A stretch of DNA of 64,000 bases from Desulfobacterales bacterium. Its GTDB lineage: Bacteria; Desulfobacterota; Desulfobacteria; Desulfobacterales; JAHEIW01. The DNA is taken from assembly GCA_030066985.1 (NCBI GenBank), contig JASJAN010000021.1:62001-126000 (forward strand), given 5' to 3'. The notes below the pieces were generated by a model, which was not told where the DNA came from, made no database searches, and saw only the letters and a program-made list of their open reading frames with translations. Of this stretch, positions 43,567 to 53,079 are shown in pieces (the first letter of the stretch is position 1; every line of letters begins with the position of its first letter). A program made the translations under genes and the position numbers.

Positions 43567-44790
43567 ATGAAATTCAAAAAGATTGAGTTTGAAAACAACG
43601 ATGGCCTGATTCTTTCAGCGAGGATCGATTTGCCGGTTGCCGGCAAACCAGCGGCATATGCTTTGTTTGCGCATTGCTTTACCTGTTCAAAAAATATCAA
43701 GGCCATTGCCCACATTACCCGGGCGCTGACGCGTGAAGGCATCGCGGTAATGCGATTTGATTTCACAGGTCTTGGTGAAAGCGAAGGTGACTTTGCGGAC
43801 ACCAATTTCTCCTCCAATGTTGGTGATTTGATTGTGGCCGCTGATTTTTTGGAATCCAACTATGAAGCGCCGAAAATATTGATCGGGCATTCATTTGGCG
43901 GAGCAGCGGTACTGCAAGCGGCTGCGCACATTTCTTCTGCAACTGCCGTGGTGACCATCGCCGCTCCGTCCGATCCCGGGCATGTGACCCACTCTCTTGG
44001 CAGCGCAACTCAAATCATTCAAAGCCGCGGTAAAGCGGAAGTCAGCTTAGCCGGCAGAACGTTTACGCTTAAAAAGCAGTTTTTGGAAGATCTGCAATTT
44101 GTCAATATGAAAGAAACGATCAAAAAGCTGGACAGGGCGCTGCTGGTGTTGCATTCTCCGGTGGATGATACCGTAGGGATCGACAATGCGGCCCAGATTT
44201 TTCAGACCGCCCGGCACCCTAAAAGTTTTGTTTCCCTCGATAAAGCCGACCACCTGCTAACCAGCCAGGCCGATTCTCTGTATGCCGGTGCGGTCATCGC
44301 GGCCTGGGCAAGTAAATACGTCAGCGATACGCACCCAGATCAACCCGCCGTTGATGACGCCCAGCATCAGGTAACCACCCGAATCGGCAAGACGGCTTAT
44401 GTCACCGACATTATGGCAGCCGGTCACAGCCTGGTCGCCGATGAGCCCCAATCGATGGGCGGAAGCGATTTGGGCCCGACGCCTTACGATCTTTTAATGG
44501 CGGCCCTGGGCACGTGCAAAGCCATGACGTTGCGCATGTATGCCGACCGCAAGCAATGGCCGTTGGAAGATGCGACCTTTCAATTAAACCATAAAAAAAT
44601 TGATGCCGCTGATTGCGAGACCTGCCAGACAAAAGAAGGTCAGGTGGACCAATTTGATTGTGAAATCGAGCTATCCGGAGAACTAGATGATCAGCAAAAA
44701 CAGCGGCTACTTCAAATAGCCGATCGCTGCCCGGTTCACCGTACGTTGCATTCGGAGCTCATCGTTCGGTCGACGCTCAAAGAGGAATAA
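43567..44790 (+). CDS. bifunctional alpha/beta hydrolase-OsmC fusion
   Basis: A 407-residue fusion. Residues 1-255 are an alpha/beta hydrolase: nucleophile in LIGHSFGGAAVLQ, Asp in LHSPVDDTVGI and His in ADHLLTSQ. Residues 270-405 are an OsmC/Ohr-like thiol peroxidase domain with Cys pairs GTCKAMTLRMYA and RCPVHRTLHSEL. This architecture occurs in many bacteria; OsmC members reduce organic hydroperoxides. The hydrolase domain might release a peroxidised acyl ester for the second domain (inference). Family A repeats bracket the gene on both sides. Confidence 0.9.
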   Translation: MKFKKIEFENNDGLILSARIDLPVAGKPAAYALFAHCFTCSKNIKAIAHITRALTREGIAVMRFDFTGLGESEGDFADTNFSSNVGDLIVAADFLESNYEAPKILIGHSFGGAAVLQAAAHISSATAVVTIAAPSDPGHVTHSLGSATQIIQSRGKAEVSLAGRTFTLKKQFLEDLQFVNMKETIKKLDRALLVLHSPVDDTVGIDNAAQIFQTARHPKSFVSLDKADHLLTSQADSLYAGAVIAAWASKYVSDTHPDQPAVDDAQHQVTTRIGKTAYVTDIMAAGHSLVADEPQSMGGSDLGPTPYDLLMAALGTCKAMTLRMYADRKQWPLEDATFQLNHKKIDAADCETCQTKEGQVDQFDCEIELSGELDDQQKQRLLQIADRCPVHRTLHSELIVRSTLKEE

Positions 44791-44806
44791 GGCTGCCACC
44801 TTATAA

Positions 44807-44951
44807 GGTTTCAGTGTTCAGGTGTCAGGACTACGAATTTGATGAGAACCATCAGATTCTGCATGGCGTCTTTTTTCTGACATCCGAAACCTGAAACCTG
44901 AACCGCCTCCGGCGGAACTTTTGAACGCTGACACCTGACACCTGACACCTT
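44807..44951. repeat. family A element, copy 4 (with shared core)
   Basis: Same order as copy 2: TTTCAGTGTTCAGGTGTCAGG, core ACTACGAATTTGATGA and GCATGGCGTCTTTTTTCTGA, right arm GAAACCTGAAACCTGAA, CCGCC-TCC-GGCGG (44903-44915), AACTTTTGAACGCTGACACC. The arm is longer than in copy 2 (three CTGACAC words). It begins 17 nt after the hydrolase-OsmC stop. Confidence 0.85.
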
Positions 44952-44999
44952 AAAATTATTGAGTGGTCGCATCAGGCATGTTGGATAAGGGAACTTATT

Positions 45000-45845
45000 A
45001 TGTCCCCAAAAGATTTACCCATCATTCCACCAGAGCGTGCGGATGACCTGCATCATTTGGAGATTGCTTCACAGGCTGACTTGGTGCTTTATATGGCGGG
45101 CAACCAATTCATGGTCATGCCGGACATCATCACAGCATTCAAGGAACAGCATCCGGAAATAAAGAATATATTTTACGAAACCCTGCCACCGGGTCTGGAA
45201 CTTAAGCAGATATTGGCCAGGGGCGCTCTTTGGCAGGGCAAGCCGTTTAACATCTACCCGGACGTCTACAGCTCTGTAAATCAAAAGGCCATGCAAATTC
45301 TGGCTGAACAGGGGCATATCCGGCCAGGGGACGAACTTCTGTATTTGCACAACCGCCTGACATTGATGGTGCCACGCGGGAATCCGGCAAATATTGTATC
45401 AGTGGAGGATCTGGCGAGAGATGATGTCCGCATCTCACAGCCGGACCCTGAGAATGAAGATATCGCTTACTATATCATCGACATGTACCGTCAGGCGGGC
45501 GGAAACGCCCTTGTCGAACGCATTATGGAAGAAAAGCGGGACGAAGGCACAACAATTTTGACCCGTGTCCACCATCGCGAAACACCGCTGCGAATTCGAA
45601 AAAGGACGGTGGATGTCGGACCGGTCTGGGTGACGGAAGCCAAGCAGGCCCGGGACACCGATCTGCCATTTGATGAAATTGAACCCGGTGCCCGTCTGGA
45701 CCAAAGAGATAACATAAATTATTATATTTGCCGATTACAGAATACTCCCCATTCGCAAAATGCCCAAAAATTTATTGAATTTATTCTTTCGAAGACCGGG
45801 CAGAACATTTATAAAAAATTTGGATTCCTACTTCCTCCGCCTTAA
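45000..45845 (+). CDS. cytoplasmic ModA-like substrate-binding domain protein
   Basis: A 281-residue protein with a type II periplasmic-binding fold but no signal peptide: the start MSPKDLPIIPPERADDL is hydrophilic and has GGGAAC 5 nt upstream. The pattern AGNQFMVMPDIITAFKEQHPEI, LTLMVPRGNPANIVSVEDL, RISQPDPENEDIAYY and FIEFILSKTGQNIYKKFGF matches molybdate/tungstate-type binding proteins. A leaderless copy suggests an intracellular oxyanion or ligand sensor; no permease, ATPase or DNA-binding domain is attached. Confidence 0.7.
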   Translation: MSPKDLPIIPPERADDLHHLEIASQADLVLYMAGNQFMVMPDIITAFKEQHPEIKNIFYETLPPGLELKQILARGALWQGKPFNIYPDVYSSVNQKAMQILAEQGHIRPGDELLYLHNRLTLMVPRGNPANIVSVEDLARDDVRISQPDPENEDIAYYIIDMYRQAGGNALVERIMEEKRDEGTTILTRVHHRETPLRIRKRTVDVGPVWVTEAKQARDTDLPFDEIEPGARLDQRDNINYYICRLQNTPHSQNAQKFIEFILSKTGQNIYKKFGFLLPPP

Positions 45846-46101
45846 ATCAGCTAGTGGAAAAATCGCTGAGACCCGCTGCCGATTATCTGCGGCCCTCAAA
45901 ATAAATTGGGATAAAAGCCGTTTCTGATGGATTCGCTCAAACTGCACATGTACAGATGGCCGGGGAGTACAAAAGCCCAGTGCTGCAAGGTGTTGCGGGT
46001 TGACAGGTGCAGCTTTCTTTATTAGTCTTCAGCAGTTTAGGCGCAACAGGTGTTGAGAGACGCTGTAAATTCTAATATCCCATTTGGTACCGCCAAACGA
46101 T

Positions 46102-46602
46102 ATGAATAAAACCGTGTCCAAAATGCTGGTCTGCGAAACGATCTTGCTGCTGATGGTGATGACGGGCTTTATCGATATGGCACTGGCCGAGCAACGTTTC
46201 ATAGATCATGGCAACGGAACCATCACCGATCGCAAACTCGGGCTCATGTGGGCCAGAACCGATAATCAAAACGATATCTTCTGGGACCAGATAAAAAATT
46301 GGCTGACAGAAGAATTTCCAGATACAATCCCGCAGTTATACGACAACTGGCGTCTTCCAACCACCACCGAATTGCAGAGTCTTTTTGTCGAGGACCCTAA
46401 ATATAAGGGATATCAAACGCTATGCGGTCATCCGGTTAAAATCGTTCCGCAAATCCAGCTCAGTTGTATCCTTGTCTGGACATCAGATATGGCCCTGGGC
46501 CTGCCGTTGGTGTTCGATTTCAACCTGGGAAGCGCATTTTCGGTCGGTCTGCATGAACAGAAAGGTTGCCGGGTGCTGCCGGTGCGCTCTTTGCGGCAGT
46601 GA
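46102..46602 (+). CDS. exported DUF1566 protein
   Basis: A 166-residue protein with a signal peptide (residues 1-29, IDMALA). The mature part matches DUF1566: RFIDHGNGTITDRKLGLMWARTD, WDQIKNWL, NWRLPTTTELQSLF, VWTSDMA and CRVLPVR at the end. These small periplasmic proteins of the C-type-lectin-like fold have no known role. A TTG at 46084 is in frame, but the ATG at 46102 starts the signal peptide properly. Confidence 0.75.
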   Translation: MNKTVSKMLVCETILLLMVMTGFIDMALAEQRFIDHGNGTITDRKLGLMWARTDNQNDIFWDQIKNWLTEEFPDTIPQLYDNWRLPTTTELQSLFVEDPKYKGYQTLCGHPVKIVPQIQLSCILVWTSDMALGLPLVFDFNLGSAFSVGLHEQKGCRVLPVRSLRQ

Positions 46603-46637
46603 CTTATAGGATACGAAAAGCAGTCGTCTGAGACGAA

Positions 46638-47459
46638 ATGGACCTATCCAGCGATAAGATAAAACCAGGGGTGGTTGCGGTGATCGGCATCCCATTTGAT
46701 GCCCATTCGTCATTTAGGCATGGTGCTGCCCAAGCACCTGGCCAAATCCGTGCTGTTTTGACATCTGGTGCCAGTAATATGTGCTCGGAATCAGGCATCG
46801 ATCTGGCGGACCGGTCTGATTTTGTCGATCTTGGTAATATGCGCGTCAACAGCGATCCGGATGCCATCGAGAGCATTGCAGCCAATATCAGCGAGCTCTT
46901 GAAACGACATATCCGTCTCATTTCCCTGGGAGGCGATCATTCAATTACCTATCCGATCATAAAATCCTATCATAAAAAGTTTGGCCGGCTTGAAATTGTT
47001 CAGCTGGATGCCCATCCCGACTTGTATGACAGTTATGACGGCAACCGCTTTTCCCATGCCTGTCCATTTGCGCGGATCATGGAAGAAAATCTCGCATCGC
47101 GCCTGGTCCAAATCGGTATCCGTTCGCTGAATCCGCATCAAAAACAACAGGCTGAACGTTTCGGAGTGGAAATGATCACGATACCACAATTGGAGACAGT
47201 CGCCCGGATTCAGTTGCAGGGTCCGTTGTATCTCTCAATCGATCTAGACGTTCTTGATCCGGCATTCGCCCCCGGCGTCGCCCATCATGAACCGGGCGGA
47301 ATGACGACCCGCCAGTTGATTGAGTTGATTCAACAATTGCCAGCGCCAATCGTGGGTGCTGACATCGTCGAATTTAACCCCCAAAGAGACCTGTCAGAAA
47401 TGACTGCCGCGGTGACAGTTAAAATCCTTAAAGAAGTTGCCGCCCGAATGCTCACATGA
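46638..47459 (+). CDS. agmatinase/ureohydrolase family protein
   Basis: Dimanganese ureohydrolase, 273 residues, that releases urea from agmatine or a related guanidino compound. Metal ligands: GGDHSITYP, QLDAHPDLYD and SIDLDVLDPAFAPG. Overall pattern fits agmatinase (SpeB) more than arginase. It is first of a four-gene run, with an aldo/keto reductase 30 nt downstream. A role in polyamine or arginine metabolism is family-based. Confidence 0.9.
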   Translation: MDLSSDKIKPGVVAVIGIPFDAHSSFRHGAAQAPGQIRAVLTSGASNMCSESGIDLADRSDFVDLGNMRVNSDPDAIESIAANISELLKRHIRLISLGGDHSITYPIIKSYHKKFGRLEIVQLDAHPDLYDSYDGNRFSHACPFARIMEENLASRLVQIGIRSLNPHQKQQAERFGVEMITIPQLETVARIQLQGPLYLSIDLDVLDPAFAPGVAHHEPGGMTTRQLIELIQQLPAPIVGADIVEFNPQRDLSEMTAAVTVKILKEVAARMLT

Positions 47460-47489
47460 CCCCAAACCATCGTTCAAGGTGACTTCGGA

Positions 47490-48347
47490 ATGGATCCGAC
47501 CCAAATTCAAGAACGGATATTCGGAAAAACTCAACAAACGGTGACCCGAACCGGTCTGGGCGGCGAGGGTGTTCTGCGGACCCGCCAACGGCATACCGAG
47601 GCGCATGCTGTCATACAGGCCGCCGTTGATCAGGGCATCACCTATTTTGATTCAGCACGTGTTTACGCGGACAGCGAAATATATTACGGCAGCTTATGGG
47701 GCAAACGCCCCGATATCCGGGCTGCTATTTTTCAGGCCAGCAAATCTGCCAGCCGTGATAAAAAAGGGGCTGAGGCCGATCTGAACCAATCATTGGAGCG
47801 CCTGCAGACAGACTATCTGGATTTGTGGCAAATTCATGATGTCCGCACAGAAGCGGATTTGGCAACGATCTCAGGAGCCGGTGGTGCGCTGGAAGCTTTT
47901 GTTGCAGCCAAGGCTGCCGGTAAGATCCGCGCGATTGGTGTCACCGGACATCACAATCCACACATTCTGACACAGGCGGTTCGACAATGGCCGGTTGACG
48001 CCGTCATGTTACCGGTCAATCCGGTCGAGGACATTCTGGGTGGTTTTCTAACAGAAACCTTGCCGGCAGCCAGAGAAAAAGGTATCGCCGCTATCGGCAT
48101 GAAAGTCTTGGGCGCCTCCCATTTTCTGTTACCCCCGGCTCAGATCACAGCCGAAACGCTGATTCGTTACGCGCTTTCATGCGATATCGATGTCGCCATT
48201 GTGGGCTGCGCAACCCCTGCTGAAGTCAAAACATTGACCGATATGGGCCGCACAGCAGAGCCCTTTATAGAGGCAGAAAAAGAATCTGTTTTAAATGTGT
48301 TTAAACCAATTGCCAGGCAGATCGCTTACTATCGAGGCGTATTATGA
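47490..48347 (+). CDS. aldo/keto reductase
   Basis: A 285-residue AKR: tetrad Asp54, Tyr59, Lys85 and His116 are present in YFDSARVYA, QASKSASR and WQIHDVRT. It is shorter at the C-terminus than the aldo/keto reductase at 633. The next gene overlaps by 4 nt (ATGATG), implying coupled translation. No ribosome site is stronger than the GGTGACTTCGG before the ATG. Confidence 0.88.
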   Translation: MDPTQIQERIFGKTQQTVTRTGLGGEGVLRTRQRHTEAHAVIQAAVDQGITYFDSARVYADSEIYYGSLWGKRPDIRAAIFQASKSASRDKKGAEADLNQSLERLQTDYLDLWQIHDVRTEADLATISGAGGALEAFVAAKAAGKIRAIGVTGHHNPHILTQAVRQWPVDAVMLPVNPVEDILGGFLTETLPAAREKGIAAIGMKVLGASHFLLPPAQITAETLIRYALSCDIDVAIVGCATPAEVKTLTDMGRTAEPFIEAEKESVLNVFKPIARQIAYYRGVL

Positions 48348-49159
48348 TGATTGATATAAGCAAAATAGATTATCCGCTGTTGGACCAACCGGCGGTGTCG
48401 AATAGGTTGTTTCACCCGCGCCCCGAATTCGGGCAGCCCGATTCAGCAAATGACGATACCCTCATGATGATACCGGTGGAAGCTGACATTTCTATAGGCG
48501 CTCGATTTCACCTGACCGAAAAATCCGGTGCAACCCTTTTGTTTTTTCACGGCAACGGAGAAATTGCGGCCGATTACGATGATTTTGGTCGGATCGTAAA
48601 TCAGCTGGGATTCAACCTTCTAGCTGTTGACTACCGTGGCTACGGCCGCTCGAGCGGACGACCCACCGTAACCGCCATGATGCGTGATTGTCATGTGATT
48701 TTCGATTTTGTCTGCCAATGGCGCGCCCAAGAGCAATACAGTGGTCCTATCGTTTTGATGGGCCGATCGCTGGGCAGTGCTTCCGTACTCGAACTGGCAT
48801 CTCATTACCCAGCCCGCGTTGATGGGTTAATTGTCGAAAGCGGCTTTGCCCATTCTGCCCCTCTGCTACAGCTTTTAGGCATCAATACGACCGACATCGG
48901 CTTCGAGGAGACGCTCGGATTTCAAAATACTGAAAAAATAGCTGATTTTCATAAACCCACTTTAATTATTCATGCTGAAAAAGATCACATCATCCCCTTT
49001 TCCGACGGGATTTTGCTTTTTGAAACCTGTTCGGCTGCTGATAAGACGCTGCTTAAAATTCCCCACGCCAACCATAACGACATCTTCATACATGGAATTC
49101 AGGATTACCTTGAGGCGATGGTAAAATTGCGCCAACGTCTAACCACCTCTGCAGCTTGA
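48344..49159 (+). CDS. alpha/beta hydrolase
   Basis: A 271-residue serine hydrolase: oxyanion region LLFFHGNGEIAADYD, nucleophile in LMGRSLGSASVLELA (G-x-S-x-G), Asp in IIHAEKDHIIPFSD and His in PHANHNDIF. This pattern matches the BEM46/ABHD13-like group. No signal peptide, so cytoplasmic. It is translationally coupled to the aldo/keto reductase; substrate is unknown. A 301-nt gap without visible gene or repeat follows. Confidence 0.87.
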   Translation: MMIDISKIDYPLLDQPAVSNRLFHPRPEFGQPDSANDDTLMMIPVEADISIGARFHLTEKSGATLLFFHGNGEIAADYDDFGRIVNQLGFNLLAVDYRGYGRSSGRPTVTAMMRDCHVIFDFVCQWRAQEQYSGPIVLMGRSLGSASVLELASHYPARVDGLIVESGFAHSAPLLQLLGINTTDIGFEETLGFQNTEKIADFHKPTLIIHAEKDHIIPFSDGILLFETCSAADKTLLKIPHANHNDIFIHGIQDYLEAMVKLRQRLTTSAA

Positions 49160-49460
49160 TTGATTTGCCGATAGTATCAGGCCCAACCTGTTGATAATTT
49201 TATTAAATTTTGAAAATAGACCCGTTAGGCCTTCGTGTTTGGGCCACAATCCGCATTGTTCCCGCGTCGTTAGGTCAAAAAATACCGAACAGTCCGAATT
49301 TTCTTATTTTTCCTTAAGTTTATGCCCCAGTAAGACGATAATCATAAATAGCACCACATGGACAATTCCGAAGCAGGCATAAGCCAAAATTAAAACATTA
49401 TAAATAATTTTAAGTCACTAAAAGGCTTTTGGTTGTTCATGGGAAGTTGGGGAACATCAA

Positions 49461-50684
49461 ATGGGACTTACGCACATCAATGATCTAAAACCGGGTATGA
49501 TTCTGGATGAGGAAGTCCGCGACATCAATGGGCGACTGCTGCTCAAAAAGGACAAAAAAATCCAGTCATCCCATTTTCGAATTTTTAAGATATGGGGCGT
49601 TACCGAGGTCAACATTCAGGGCAACAATGGCGACAAGAATCCTTTCGCTGACCCGGCAAGCCCGGAGCGAATTGAAAAAATTGAAGAAACTACAAAAAAT
49701 CTATTTCGCCATGTCGATTTAGATCATCCGGCCATCAAAGAAATTTATCGAATTTCGCTTGAGTTCCGCAGTAAACACAATCTTTGTGGAGATGAAAATA
49801 CGATCGATCTGACGGAAGTCGACAGCCAGCAAGGAAATAATGGAAGTAATTTTCTGCAAAAACTGAAAAACAAAAACATTACCTTGCCGGAAGTACCGTC
49901 AATTGTTTTCGAGTTAAACGAAGTGATTGCCAATCCCTTGTCATCGGCAGAAGATATCGCGCAAGTGGTTCAGCGCAGTCCCAGTTTAACTGCCCTGCTA
50001 TTGAAAATTGTCAATTCGCCATTTTACGGGTTCCCATCCAAAATCGATAAAATTTCATTGGCGGTGACATTGATCGGTACACGGGAAATTTCCGGGTTGG
50101 CACTGGGCATCAGCCTGATTTCTTTGTTTAATAAAATTCCAAAAGAAATACTGAGCATGTACTCTTTTCTGAGGCATAGTTTGGCGTGCGGTATCATCTC
50201 ACGAATTTTAGCAACCCACAAAAACATGCCTCAGACAGAACAATTGTTTGTCTCAGGGCTGCTGCATGATCTGGGGCGGTTGATTCTCTACAGCTTTTTT
50301 CCCACTGAATCTCGTAATGTACTCAGCCGAGCGCGATCTTCGGAAATGCTGCTGTATAAACAGGAATCAGATTATCTGGGCTGCAACCATACCCATCTGG
50401 TCAAGCATCTCCTGCAGCAATGGAAACTGCCCATGGTTCTGGAAAACAATGTTTATTTTCATCATAATCCCAGAGAAGCCCAACAACCACAGCCTGCCAC
50501 CCTGGTCCATTTGGCGGATATTATAACCAACGGATTGGGCATTGGCACCAGCGGAGAGCGTTTTGTACCGCCCCTGGACCATGCCGCCTGGGAAAGCCTG
50601 GAGTTGTCACCGAGTTGCTTCGAGGTGGTTACCAAACAGGCCACCCATCAATATTTTGCTTTAGAATCTATGCTGGACATGTAA
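49461..50684 (+). CDS. HDOD-domain signalling protein
   Basis: A 407-residue protein. Residues 1-55 form a small leading domain (GLTHINDLKPGMILDEEVRDINGR, typical of HD-GYP/HDOD N-termini). Residues about 145-350 are the HDOD domain: LPEVPSIVFELNEVIANPLSSAEDIAQVVQRSPSLTALLLKIVNSPFYG and the degenerate HD site FVSGLLHDLGRLILYSFF. HDOD proteins are usually non-enzymatic signalling scaffolds. The kinase gene starts 7 nt later, so the two are almost certainly one operon. Confidence 0.9.
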   Translation: MGLTHINDLKPGMILDEEVRDINGRLLLKKDKKIQSSHFRIFKIWGVTEVNIQGNNGDKNPFADPASPERIEKIEETTKNLFRHVDLDHPAIKEIYRISLEFRSKHNLCGDENTIDLTEVDSQQGNNGSNFLQKLKNKNITLPEVPSIVFELNEVIANPLSSAEDIAQVVQRSPSLTALLLKIVNSPFYGFPSKIDKISLAVTLIGTREISGLALGISLISLFNKIPKEILSMYSFLRHSLACGIISRILATHKNMPQTEQLFVSGLLHDLGRLILYSFFPTESRNVLSRARSSEMLLYKQESDYLGCNHTHLVKHLLQQWKLPMVLENNVYFHHNPREAQQPQPATLVHLADIITNGLGIGTSGERFVPPLDHAAWESLELSPSCFEVVTKQATHQYFALESMLDM

Positions 50685-50691
50685 CGCCAAT

Positions 50692-52467
50692 ATGAATCAA
50701 GATACCACCATACCAATGGATGCGGATAAACTTCTGGCCCGCATTGATTACCTTGAAGAAAACCGAAGGTTTATCCAAAATGCCCTTGAAATGGCCCTTT
50801 CACTGGGTGATTTCCAGGAAAATATTAACAAGGGCTATGGCCCTGATCATATCTTGAAGGAAGCCGACAAGCGAATCAGCCACCTGATCCCTTTTGAAGC
50901 CAATGCGCTTTATTTGGTGGATCAGGAAAGTTCAAATTTTAATTTGGCTGTATGCAATGACAACCAGCTGAAACCCTATATCCAAACAGAAGTTAATCAT
51001 ATGATCGAGCAGGGCTATTTTGCCTGGGCCATGCGGGAAAAACGGGGTGTATTGATATCCTCCAAAGATCATAGCCGAAAATTTGTGTTGCATGTTATCG
51101 CCACATATTCACGCATACGGGGGATGTATGTCGGGCTATTACCGGAAAAAAACAACAAAATTCCGGACACTTCTCTGACCTTGTTATCGATTATTTTGCT
51201 CAATACCGCCAATGCCCTCGAAAGCCTTGAATTTTATTCTTTGCTGCGCAATCAAAATGAAGTCCTTGAACAAATGGTTGAAGAGCGCACCCAGACGCTT
51301 GCCAAATACGAACGCCAGCTGCAGCAGGTGCTCAAGATTCAGGCCATCGGCACCCTAGCAGGCGGTATTGCACATGATTTTAACAACATCTTATTTCCCA
51401 TTGTCGGATACACCGAGCTGACCATGGACGAAGTGACTGAGGACAGTGTGGCTCACAGCAACCTTGAAGAGATTCTTAAGGCTGCCAACCGCGCTAAAGA
51501 ACTGGTCAAACAAATTTTAACCTTCAGCCGGCAAAGCGGACAGGAACGCAAACCCGTCGAAGTTCATCATGTTGTAAATGAAGCGCTCAAACTCTTGCGC
51601 GCATCGATTCCGGCATCTATAGAAATTGTGCATGATATCGATGAAAACTGCGCCCCGGTGATGGGGGATGCCACCCAGATCCATCAGGTAATCATGAATT
51701 TATGCACCAATGCCTATCAAGCGATGCAAGACAAAGGCGGTAAGCTGGAAATTAGCCTCAAAGAGATGTATGTCGGATACGAGCAAACGGTTCAAAAGAT
51801 CGGTATGCAGCCCGGCAAACATGTGCAGCTGTTGGTAAAAGATGAAGGTTGCGGTATGGATGCTTCAGTACTCGATCGAATTTTTGAACCCTACTATACC
51901 ACCAAAGAACAGGGCAAAGGCACTGGACTGGGTCTATCGGTGATTCATGGTATTGTTAAAAACCACCGCGGTGATATCACCGCCAGCAGCACGCCGGGAA
52001 AAGGGGCCGTTTTTACGGTTTTGCTGCCTGTGATCGAAGACGAGGATGTTCAAACCGAATATGAACCTGTCAATGGTGTGGAAAAAGGAACCGAACGCAT
52101 CCTGTTGGTCGATGATGAAGAGCAAATTGTTTCCATGCAACGACAGATGCTTGAAAATATGGGCTACAAGGTCACCACTCGAACCAGCAGTGTTGAAGCG
52201 CTCAAGGAATTTAAGAAACAGCCTCAAATTTATGACCTGGTGATCACGGACATGACCATGCCGCACATGACCGGTGATGAGCTGGCCCAAAAATTATTGG
52301 ACGTCAAACCCGGCATTCCGGTGATTTTGTGTACCGGTTTTAACGAAGACATCACCGAAGAAAAAGCACTGGAGATGGGTATTCAAAAATTTATCATGAA
52401 ACCGGTCATCAAAAATGATTTGGCCACCACCATTCGCAGTGTCCTTGATCAACCCCCTCCCAACTGA
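50692..52467 (+). CDS. hybrid histidine kinase with GAF domain and receiver
   Basis: A 591-residue soluble sensor kinase without membrane segments. Order: GAF-like sensor (about 45-195), coiled coil (195-215), dimerisation domain with phospho-acceptor His228 (GGIAHDFNNILF), ATPase boxes (N at QVIMNLCTNAYQAM, G1 DEGCGMD, G2 GKGTGLGLSV) and a C-terminal receiver (Asp520, Lys570 in IMKPV). An output is lacking; phosphorelay to another regulator, possibly the receiver at 54773, is inferred. Cytoplasmic signal sensing is implied. Confidence 0.93.
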   Translation: MNQDTTIPMDADKLLARIDYLEENRRFIQNALEMALSLGDFQENINKGYGPDHILKEADKRISHLIPFEANALYLVDQESSNFNLAVCNDNQLKPYIQTEVNHMIEQGYFAWAMREKRGVLISSKDHSRKFVLHVIATYSRIRGMYVGLLPEKNNKIPDTSLTLLSIILLNTANALESLEFYSLLRNQNEVLEQMVEERTQTLAKYERQLQQVLKIQAIGTLAGGIAHDFNNILFPIVGYTELTMDEVTEDSVAHSNLEEILKAANRAKELVKQILTFSRQSGQERKPVEVHHVVNEALKLLRASIPASIEIVHDIDENCAPVMGDATQIHQVIMNLCTNAYQAMQDKGGKLEISLKEMYVGYEQTVQKIGMQPGKHVQLLVKDEGCGMDASVLDRIFEPYYTTKEQGKGTGLGLSVIHGIVKNHRGDITASSTPGKGAVFTVLLPVIEDEDVQTEYEPVNGVEKGTERILLVDDEEQIVSMQRQMLENMGYKVTTRTSSVEALKEFKKQPQIYDLVITDMTMPHMTGDELAQKLLDVKPGIPVILCTGFNEDITEEKALEMGIQKFIMKPVIKNDLATTIRSVLDQPPPN

Positions 52468-52652
52468 AACGTCCGTCCTTCAAAGCAATAAAATGACGAA
52501 ATGAAACGCATTTCTGCTCTAACCGAATGACGGTTGACACATGCTGCCCTCAGCCTCACCATAGAAGTTAGATTGACCTCGCATTTTTTTTCCTTTATGA
52601 ATTGAGAAGAAATTATGTTGGTTATGCAGAAAGCTCAAGCGAGGCATATATA

Positions 52653-52724
52653 ACCACGAAGGGCACGAAAGGATAAAAGTAAATTTATGTGATTTCCCTT
52701 TGTGATCTTCGTGTTCTTCGTGGT
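52653..52724. repeat. inverted repeat element, CACGAAGA words (family D)
   Basis: ACCACGAAGGGCACGAAAGG (52653-52672) and CTTCGTGTTCTTCGTGGT (52707-52724, extended leftwards by CCCTTTGTGAT) are inverted with about 25 nt between. It occupies the 346-nt gap 52468-52813, which has no gene. One copy in this window. Confidence 0.7.
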
Positions 52725-52813
52725 GAGAAAATACCAGACGTATCCAACTGGCGTTTTTCGGATAACTGCATAGATTATTTTTCAGTTTGTCATTCAGAAA
52801 GAGCAGGTTGCCT

Positions 52814-53065
52814 ATGACGCGTCATTCGCATGAATTTGTGGAAACCTATGAAGGATTGGTGGGTTTTGGAGCTGATCGGGAAACAGACGAAAACACCGTC
52901 GTCTATTATCTTCAGAAATTTTCCGACGATCGGCTAATGAAGACCCTTGTGAAGCGGCTGTCTGAGGATGAATTGTCCGAAATTTTTAATCTCATGACCC
53001 GCCTGCTTAAAACACATCTTTCTGAGGCCGAATATCACGGCCTTTTTTTAAAAGAGGCATCATAG
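52814..53065 (+). CDS. small hypothetical protein
   Basis: An 83-residue protein, acidic at the start (HEFVETYEGLVGFGADRETDEN) and helical later (SEDELSEIFNLMTRLLKTHLSEAEYHGLF). No Cys, membrane span or known motif. The ATG at 52814 follows GCAGG weakly; an upstream ATG at 52787 is also in frame. Length, codon use and helix pattern suggest a real protein; function unknown. Confidence 0.55.
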   Translation: MTRHSHEFVETYEGLVGFGADRETDENTVVYYLQKFSDDRLMKTLVKRLSEDELSEIFNLMTRLLKTHLSEAEYHGLFLKEAS

Positions 53066-53079
53066 CTTCAGACCACTGC

